From contig JAULSR010000004.1 in assembly GCA_030512295.1 (NCBI GenBank), forward strand, positions 186,001 to 250,000: 64,000 nucleotides of DNA, read 5' to 3'. This stretch comes from Bombardia bombarda. Its lineage: Eukaryota > Ascomycota > Sordariomycetes > Sordariales > Lasiosphaeriaceae. Under the pieces are notes generated by a model. It searched no databases, was not told the DNA's origin, and saw only the letters and a program-made list of their open reading frames with translations. Shown here piece after piece: positions 56,801-64,000 of the stretch (the first letter of the stretch is position 1; each line of letters starts with the position of its first letter). The translations under genes and the position numbers were made by a program.

Positions 56801-59337
56801 CAATTCCGCGTCAAGCAGATTGTGCGTGTCCGAGTTCTGGGCATTCACGATGCTCGCAATCACCGCTTCCTTCCCATTTCTCACCGATCGAGCCACGCTG
56901 TTCTCGAACTCTCCACCAGGCCGAGCGACTTGAAGGATGGCGCTCTCCCCGAGCAGGTGTCTTTCGACAAGCTCGAGGCCGGCTCCACTCATCTGGGATT
57001 CGTGAACAACATAATTCGAAATGGTCTCTGGGTCAACCTCTCCCCCAACGTGCGCGGCAGACTCAACGCCATGGAGGCTTCGGATGATCTGTCTCAAGTA
57101 CAGGATCTGGAGGAGAGCTTTCCTATTGGTTCCGCGCTTCGGGTCCGTGTTGTGTCGGTAGATGCTGACAACAAGCGTCTCGATCTTTCGGCTCGATCTC
57201 CCGGCTCGGAAAGTGTCCTCACTTGGGACAAGATTGAGCAGAACATGGTTCTGCCTGGAAAAGTCACCAAGGTCAACGACAGGCAAATTATGGTCAAGCT
57301 GAGCGAGTCCCTAGCTGCTCCCGTTCACATGACAGATCTGGCCGACGACTACGACGAATCGAATCCCCTCACTTACTCGAAGAACGACCTGATCAGAGTA
57401 GCAGTTGTGGAGCTTGACAAGAGCAACAAGAGGATGCGCCTTTCCACGAGGCCCTCCAGAGTGCTCAACTCATCTTTGCCCGTAAAGGACAGGGAGATCA
57501 CAAAGTCTTCCAAGATTCAGGTCGGCGATATCATTCGGGGCTTTGTCAAGAATGTCTCGGATAAGGGTCTTTTCGTTTCTCTCGGCGGTGACGTCACCGC
57601 GCTGGTTCAGATCAGAAATCTGTCGGACGCGTTCCTAAAGGACTGGAAGGAGCACTTCCAGGTCGATCAGGTTGTCAAGGGTCGGGTTATCTCTGTGACT
57701 GATGGACGCTACGAGATGAGCTTGAAGCCTTCGGTCGTGGACAAGGACTATGTTCCTCTGCTTACCATGGCCGACTTGAAGGAGGGCCAGTTTGTCACTG
57801 GAAAGGTTCGCAAGGCTGAGGAGTTCGGTGCTTTTATCGAGATCGACGGGTCGGCGAATGTATCTGGTCTGTGCCATCGCAGCGAGATGGCGGACAAGGC
57901 GGTCAAGGATGCCAGGACACTCTATAACGCAGGAGACCGCGTCAAGGCTATTATCTTGAAGGTCGACTTGGAGCAGAAGCGGGTTAACCTGGGTCTGAAG
58001 CCGTCGTACTTTGATGATGACGATGAGGATGCTATGGACGTTGATGGCGATGATAACGGTGCGGCCCTCGAGAGCGGAGATGATAGCGAGGGTGATGAGG
58101 ATATGAGCGATGCCGGAGGCGCTGTTATCATCACCGGAACGGACAATGTTGAGGACGAGTCTGAGGACGAGGAGGATGCTGCCAGCGATGTCGACATGGC
58201 CGAAACTGAGGTTAAGGGTCTTGACGCGGGCGGTTTTGACTGGTCTGCTGCCTCTTTGGATGTGAAGGACAATGTGACTGGAATCAAGCCCGCCACCAAG
58301 AAGTCCAAGGCGAAGGAGGAGCCTGCGGTCCACGCCGAAAGACTTCCCCATATTACTGTCGACAAGACGGCTGAGCTGGATATCGACGGGCCGCAGACGA
58401 TCAGCGACTACGAGCGGCTTCTTCTCGGACAACCCGACTCTTCTGAGCTCTGGATTGCGTACATGGCTTTCCAAATGCAGGTCAGTGAGCTGGCTAGCGC
58501 AAGACAAGTTGCCGAAAGGGCAATCAAGACTATCAACATCCGGGAGCAAACCGAGAAGTTGAACGTCTGGACTGCGTATCTCAATTTGGAGGTGGCGTAC
58601 GGTACAGAGGACACTCTGGAGGAGGTCTTCAAGAGAGCATGCACGTACAATGACGAGCAGGAGGTCCATGAGCGTCTTGCCAGCATCTATATCCAATCTA
58701 ACAAGCGCAAGGTATGTTGTGATCTACAAAGTATAGTGACTCAATTCAGCTTGCTAACCCATGACAACAGGAGGCGGATGACTTGTTTGAGAAGATGCTG
58801 AAGAAGTTTGGGTCCAAGTCATCGGAAGTCTGGATCAACTATGCCCACTTCCTCCATGCGACGCTCAACTCGCCTGAGCGCGCAAGAGCGCTGCTGAAGA
58901 GAGCCACACAGGTTCTTGGCTCGCAGGCTCACCTATACCTCGCACTCATGCCCAAGTTTGCTGCTCTCGAGTTCCGCTCGCCCAACGGTGACAGGGACCA
59001 GGGCCGCACCCTCTTTGAGAGCCTGTTGGCAACTTACCCCAAGAAGTTTGATCTGTGGAACCAGCTAATGGACCTGGAGACATCGGTCGGCACTGTCGAC
59101 GCAGCTGTCGTCAAGGACCTCTTTGAGCGCGGCAGCAAGGTGAAGAGCCTCAAGCCCAAGCAGGCCAAGGCTTGGTTCCGTCGCTGGGCCAAGTGGGAGG
59201 AGGAGAATGGAGACGCCAAGAGCCGCGAGCGCGTGTCTGTTAAGGCTCAGGAGTGGGCGCGTTCCGCTACGGCTAAGAAGGGGGGGGGAAGGGGTCGAAG
59301 GAGGAGGAGGAGGATGATTGAGGAGGTTTACGCATAG
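53805..59337 (+). CDS. RRP5: rRNA biogenesis protein Rrp5 (S1-repeat and HAT-repeat protein)
   Basis: Three exons, 53805-54254, 54308-58711 and 58771-59337, give 1806 residues as written (yeast Rrp5 has 1729). The N-terminal 150 residues are Lys-rich. A long array of S1 RNA-binding repeats follows, visible as recurrent units such as VKGSLVLGTVCAIDSLDVSIAL, VGAVVAGVVEKL, VGDIIRGFVKNVSDKGLFVSLG and EGQFVTGKVRKAEEFGAFIEID. An acidic linker leads to HAT/TPR repeats (SDYERLLLGQPDSSELWIAY, FGSKSSEVWINYAHFL, KKFDLWNQLMDLE). Rrp5 is required for both 18S and 5.8S/25S pre-rRNA processing in the nucleolus. Intron 1 (54255-54307) is GC-AG with donor GCAAGT. The last 17 codons (Gly/Arg-rich) follow a G9 run at 59280-59288; one more G would give the acidic ending KGSKEEEEDD with stop at 59319-59321, more like relatives. 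Confidence 0.94.
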
Positions 59338-59844
59338 TTGAGTGAGTTGGTGTTTATCAGCTCCTCGGAGTGGGCCGGCGGCGGCAGTATTTGTGTAACA
59401 CTTGTGACTACCTATTACTCACACAGCATCTATTTCATTGGGTTCAAATTATTTTATTACTATACACACACACACACTTACTTTGGAGGGTCATTTTATC
59501 GACATGATCTTGAACTTGGACTGGGCTTGAGTACCTGGTGGGCGGGATGGAAAATGAATGAGATACATGGCTCGGATATTATTAACATATGTTGTGAAGC
59601 AAGAAATTTGAGCAGGAAGATTCTTGAAAATCATGGGTTAGTGTTTTGTTGTAGGATGCTGAGGCTTCCTTGAGGAATAGAGTGAGATGTGAAAACTTGC
59701 GAGGATGATCGACTCCAGATCTCGTCCCTGAACCTAGGTAAGTAAATATATATATACCACGGGGCTGACTGTCGAGAATGACCAAACTCCCAACCCTCTC
59801 CATCCAGGTCTAGAATACAAGCCACGGTCATACAGAAGAACAAC

Positions 59845-59864
59845 TCACGTCACGTCACGTCACG
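59845..59864. repeat. Tandem TCACG x4
   Basis: Four perfect TCACG units in a row, creating overlapping CACGTCAC motifs (CRE/E-box-like). It lies in non-coding sequence downstream of RRP5. Confidence 0.75.
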
Positions 59865-60067
59865 CCATGCATTGTATACATGACTGAATCCAGAATCCCT
59901 TCGCATAATGATGCCATGCCACACCTAACCTAACCCGCCCTGCCTGCTGCACAACAACAAGCCTGCATGATGCACGACATGATCTACCCAGGTATGAACG
60001 GGAGTACCACAGATCTAGGAATATGTAAGGTGTGCGTGCGTGCTGGTTCCCATTCCCGCACGTGGAA

Positions 60068-60098
60068 GGGGGAAGGGGGAAGGGGGGGGGGGGGGGGG
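60068..60098. repeat. G-rich tract with G17 homopolymer
   Basis: G5-AA-G5-AA-G17 on the plus strand. It can form a G-quadruplex in principle. The homopolymer length is unlikely to be accurate if the assembly has homopolymer errors. Confidence 0.8.
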
Positions 60099-62207
60099 CA
60101 CGCGACTGCCAAGCCAATTTTGGCAGTCGGTAGTACTACCCCACAAAGTTGAAGCCACGGGACGGCTTTTTTATGTTTTTAGTACGGATCATGTGCACTA
60201 GATGGTGCTTATGCGCGTTGACGACATGGCACATGTCATTCACTTTTTTTGCCACAATAAGTCATTAGGATCGGATTGTAAGTGTACTAATCCAATTGTA
60301 CACTGTCTGGGCATGTAGAAACAGGATGTGATACACACCTGTTTCACCTCAATTACCAACACAGAGCGAGTAGACTAGCTGGTTACTTGTTAGTGGTGTT
60401 TTGAGGCGTGAAGGGATGGATGGATACATGGGGACAGAGGATAGAGGATAGAGGAGAAGAGAGGGGGAATGGTACGGGATGTGGAGTAAGCAGTAGGTCC
60501 AAGTCCAGTACGATACAACAGGAGGACAATTTGATCAAGGTTTGTCAACCCATGCGGTCATCGTAAATGAATTAGTACCTTTTACACGTGGTTGAGTCCA
60601 AGCAAAAAGAAATCCAGCCTCGGTCCTCAACAATCTACATACAGATAGAAGTACGACAATGAAAGATGCCAAATACGTCTTCGGTCAGTGGCTCCGAGGC
60701 AGGTAGGGTAGGCACTGACGGCCCGACCACGACCTGCCACATAGAGCTTAGTTTCTTGGCTTCGGAAACTCCACCCGCCACTCGGGTCCACGTCCATCTC
60801 GAGAAGGTACCTTAGCTGCTTGTTTTGAAACTCAAAAACTCTAAGGAGATAGAATGGCATCCATAAAACCACCAGGTCTCGCCGAGGTAGATAGGTATGG
60901 ACGGAGAGACAACATATGTTTTGTTTGTTCAGGATGGAGCCGGCCGAGCCCAGTTGGTTGAAAAAGACACTTGCGAGTGTTGAGAGAAGGAAGCAGTTAA
61001 GCGAAGATAAAAACCGTACTTGATCAGTTCATATACTCACCCAGCCCAATGTGGGAACATAACATGCGAAGGTGCCTGTATCGTATCAAACAAGTATAGT
61101 TATGATTGTTCGTGTGATGCATATATGTACATACAATGTTTGTCTGTCTGCCTGATTCCCATCCCCCATCCCCCATCCCAGTCTCTCGCCGAGAGAGACT
61201 GTAAAACCAAAATAACCAAAACACCTTCCTAGCAGTAGCGTATGTGCATCCCTGAGCTCCCCATTTCCCCTGTATACCTGATGCCAGCAAGGCCATCCCA
61301 TGTAAATGTGTATATATTATAATGTATACCATGCAATTCGTTTCCCGCCCTGAACCCCCTCAAAAAAGATGTGGTATGTGTATGTAAGTCGTCGAGAACA
61401 ACGGTCCAAGGCAGAGTTGGGGGCAGTGATGTTTCGCCCTTGTTTCGATGTGGTCCAAAAAGAAGTGGACTTATGGGACACAACCCCATGATGCGACCAG
61501 GGTTGGCCATTAAGCCGAACTGAGATTTCCCAACTCCGTTGCTATGCATCGCAATAAAGAGAAAACGAAAAGAGTACACTTGTCGTTGGGCGTCATTGAT
61601 GAGAGATTAAAAAATAATTCGAAAGCCAAGATATTAGACTGTCTCTCTTGGGGACAGGCCCGACCACCCACGAGGCTTGAGCCCCACGCGCCATCCCGCG
61701 TGGGACGATATGGCGGCCTAACAGAGGGTGCCCGACCCCCAGGATAACCACAAAATGACGAGCTTGTGATTTCCTGGGCGGCGGGCTTTTCCTGCGTATT
61801 GTTGTGATTGGAGTTGCACCGGTAGCGGTTTGGATTGTCGTCGGGTTCCTATTGCCAGATCGGGTTCGATTGTGCCCCGAACTTGGTGTCCCTTGTGGCC
61901 TGTGAGTGCTCCTGCGCATCTTTCCCGCGCTCCTAAGCATTCGGCATGAGATATGGCAGGTCTGACGGAAGTGTTTGGTAGACAAGCGACGATCCAATCG
62001 TCTGCTTAGCAATTGGCGGCCTGGCCAAACAGTCTGACCTGATCAAATGCTCTCCCAGCAAATGTTGATACTGGCCACATTGGACCACATCCTTAAGCGC
62101 GGCAGCATCGTCGTCTGATGTTTTTTGTCCAATGGAACATTTTCAGAAGCTGACTCACTCACTAGAGCTGCTGATGTCGTATTATAAGTAGCAAATTGGC
62201 CGTGCGC

Positions 62208-63962
62208 CTAACATGTAATGGCAACCCATCGAGCAGGAACTCCATCGGCGCCAATCGCGTATGGCTTCGTGCTCGCCTTTCGGGGCGGAAGAGCCCACCG
62301 AGCCCGACCCGGTCGCTGATCGTCCAGCTTGCCACGTTTCCGCATGGCCATCTCCATGACGGCAATACGAATAAAATCCGAGTTCTCACGCATCTCGCGC
62401 TGCCGGGGCCCAGGCATGGGGTACTCGGTGGTCGTCGACTTCTGACTAGGGGCTGACTGTGATTGGGATGTTGACGACGGTCCTACAGAAGGGTAGGGCG
62501 CACGGCCTGGGGCTGAAGACCCGCTTCGAGCTCTTTGAATCTTATAAGTCTGCATCTGAATGGAGGCCGTAAACGTCCTTGCCGCCGGGCCAGGGGCAGC
62601 GAGGTTTGGCTTTTCGAGACGCACAGTTGTCATCGGGTTAAGGTAGCGCCGTAACTCGGCTGTGGGCTCCTCTTCAAGAGGGGGCGGCCTCCGCTCGTCG
62701 GTGTAGGGAACCTGGGGGTCCAGCGTCAAGATAGACCTCGTCAAGAAATCCTCTGGCGGAATTAGGGGGAAGTTGAGGGCAGAGAAGGAGCGAGCGGCTT
62801 GGCGTAGGGCACGCAGTGATGCTGTGAGATTGGACTTGAACGCTGATTTGAGCGGCGTAAAGGGCATTCTCGACGCTTTTTTGCCGGGTAATTCGGTTTC
62901 ATTTTCAAAGACTCGGAAGTCCAAGTCATCTACAAGGATGATATCAGGCGATGACAAGGGGTGATCTTCCAGTTCCCCGGGCGGAGATGATACGGGCTGC
63001 AGATAACGGCGAGTCGGCTGCACACTCCGCCTCCTGCGCGGCGTATGGGGCGATTCGACCGAAGACGGTGAGTCAGTGGTGAAGGAATCGACGAGCGACG
63101 GCATCGACTCGAGGGACACTGTACGGGTTGAGAGAGCTGAGCCGAGGGTGCTATCACATATAGACATGTCGTCGGCCTCCAGGTCCTCGGGAGCAGTCAG
63201 AAGAAGATCCAGAGGGCCCTTGCTCAGCGTGAGGCTGAATTCCTTCTCGGACTCTTGCGACCTCTCGATGATGGATTCTACTGTCATCCTCTTCTCTCTG
63301 GCGCTCTTGGTCTGGCGCAAACTCCGCGACGACTTCTGAGGGGGGATGCTGGTGACGGCTAGGAGCGCAGCCACTGAGGCGGGAATGGCATCTGGAGAAT
63401 GGACATCTTTGGGGCGGTGCAGAGATGGCTGGTGCCTCCCGTCAGCATGGTGGCGATATTGTTTTTGAGGGTGGGCTGTTTCTCGCGGCTGCTTGTGCCT
63501 CATGGGAATTTGCACTGGACTCGATGGGGTAGTCGGTCGTGTGAGCGTTGTTGTAGTCCTCGGGGGACTCGGAGTGGGGGATTTGACGTCGGCCGCCAGT
63601 CTCCGCTTAATAGAAGGCATAATCGGGATGACGGTGATGTCGCTGCTAGTTCTGCTTTCTGTGTCGGTTGCAACGAGGTCATTCTTTCCTATGGTGACGG
63701 TTGTTGGCAAGGAGGAGGAGGAGGATGAGGAGGAGTAGGAAACCAAAGACAAGGGCGAGGATTGTCCTGGAGGCGAGAAAGCGGCTGCGGATAGAGATGC
63801 AGATGGGGAGGGGGGTGGGGGGTTTGGGCTTGGGAATGACGCTGCTTCTGACGGGAGACAAGAAAGGAGCGTGGAGACATCATATTGTCCAGCGCTTTCT
63901 TGGCACTTGTTAATGCAAGTGGTCGATTGGGGGCCTCTCTGAACGAGCGGCAGGCGATCCAC
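62208..63962 (-). CDS. Conserved Pezizomycotina protein of unknown function
   Basis: One open frame of up to 584 codons. The ATG at 63620 (MPSIKRRLAADVK) is the likelier start, giving 470 residues, because the preceding 114 codons are low-complexity Ser/Pro sequence; an ATG at 63962 or a start beyond the window is possible. Blocks that look conserved are SVAALLAVTSIP, the segment MTVESIIERSQESEKEFSLT with LSKGPLDLLL, DDLDFRVFE, LKSAFKSNLTASLRALRQAA, DFLTRSILTLDPQVPYTDER with RPPPLEEEP, and the C-terminal REMRENSDFIRIAVMEMAMR leading to KRGKLDDQRPGRARWALPPR. There is no signal peptide, membrane segment or enzymatic motif. I recognise it as a recurring filamentous-fungal protein but cannot assign a function. 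Confidence 0.72.
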   Translation of the reverse strand: MDRLPLVQRGPQSTTCINKCQESAGQYDVSTLLSCLPSEAASFPSPNPPPPSPSASLSAAAFSPPGQSSPLSLVSYSSSSSSSSLPTTVTIGKNDLVATDTESRTSSDITVIPIMPSIKRRLAADVKSPTPSPPRTTTTLTRPTTPSSPVQIPMRHKQPRETAHPQKQYRHHADGRHQPSLHRPKDVHSPDAIPASVAALLAVTSIPPQKSSRSLRQTKSAREKRMTVESIIERSQESEKEFSLTLSKGPLDLLLTAPEDLEADDMSICDSTLGSALSTRTVSLESMPSLVDSFTTDSPSSVESPHTPRRRRSVQPTRRYLQPVSSPPGELEDHPLSSPDIILVDDLDFRVFENETELPGKKASRMPFTPLKSAFKSNLTASLRALRQAARSFSALNFPLIPPEDFLTRSILTLDPQVPYTDERRPPPLEEEPTAELRRYLNPMTTVRLEKPNLAAPGPAARTFTASIQMQTYKIQRARSGSSAPGRAPYPSVGPSSTSQSQSAPSQKSTTTEYPMPGPRQREMRENSDFIRIAVMEMAMRKRGKLDDQRPGRARWALPPRKASTKPYAIGADGVPARWVAITC

Positions 63963-64000
63963 TACCGGGCAATGCGGATCGAGCGTGCGACTGTCATTGC

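Larger units (their letters stand above)
59338..62207. other. 2.9-kb convergent gene-free spacer
   Basis: Between the 3' ends of RRP5 and the conserved protein at the right edge. It contains a CA repeat (about 59463-59477), four tandem TCACG units (59845-59864), a G-rich tract (60068-60098) and assorted short frames without domains. I see no RNA gene signature. Confidence 0.5.

Noticed and set aside
57635..58696. 353-codon antisense frame across RRP5
   Set aside because: Leu/Arg/Val-rich mirror of the S1-repeat coding sequence; no independent evidence.
61593..62012. 139-codon minus-strand frame in the RRP5 downstream spacer
   Set aside because: Starts with TTG, basic low-complexity composition, no domain.

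Overview
This window looks like ordinary nuclear chromosome from a filamentous ascomycete (Pezizomycotina, probably Sordariomycetes). Evidence: most genes carry 1-5 short introns (about 49-163 nt) with GT(A/G)NGN donors, CTAAC/CTGAC-type branch points and YAG acceptors. The gene set is conserved fungal housekeeping: Atg16, Vps16, Dot1, Lig4, Yta7, Rpa49, Rrp5, Swc5, Dma1-like, alpha-MPP and eL41. Gene-sized intergenic spaces contain microsatellites and no bacterial-type operons. I recognise no transposon, tRNA, rRNA, CRISPR, virus-like or biosynthetic-cluster signature.

Layout, left to right. 1-12.9 kb has a peroxisomal and small-metabolite flavour: PEX11C-like peroxin (+), a Ser/Thr-rich GPI-type surface protein (-), a phytanoyl-CoA-dioxygenase-like Fe/2OG enzyme (-), SWC5 (+), and a divergent pair of kappa-class GST (-) and HSDL2-like short-chain dehydrogenase (+). 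The two proteins of the pair end in peroxisomal-type tripeptides (PKL and SKL). 13.2-18.5 kb has an FHA-domain protein kinase (-), the 25-codon ribosomal protein eL41 gene (+) and RNA polymerase I subunit RPA49 (+). 20.3-33.8 kb has the bromodomain AAA-ATPase Yta7/Abo1 (+), DNA ligase IV (-) and a HAM1-like lipid-transfer-type protein (-). After a 3.3-kb gap come DOT1 (+), ATG16 (-) and VPS16 (+). 44.4-64 kb has the FHA-RING E3 ligase Dma1 (-), mitochondrial processing peptidase alpha (+), a YML020W-like alpha/beta hydrolase (-), RRP5 (+) and a conserved fungal protein of unknown function (-).

The genes do not form one pathway. Links visible in the sequence are ribosome production (RPA49, RRP5, eL41), chromatin (YTA7, SWC5, DOT1), genome maintenance and cell cycle (LIG4, FHA kinase, DMA1), membrane traffic and autophagy (VPS16, ATG16), and a possible peroxisome/fatty-acid theme at the left end. 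That theme rests on PEX11C, the PTS1-bearing pair and a cluster of CCTCGG sites upstream of the dioxygenase.

The most important technical observation is that several essential conserved genes are broken as written. VPS16, DMA1, the YML020W-like hydrolase and the RRP5 C-terminus each need exactly one extra G/C in or near a G/C homopolymer. The FHA kinase has an in-frame TGA where its domain ends. Four same-direction one-base losses in G/C runs look more like sequencing undercalls than gene decay. Three introns (FHA kinase, VPS16, RRP5) must use GC-AG splice sites. I found no clearly new biological system. The peroxisomal pair with its CCTCGG sites is the most interesting biological lead.
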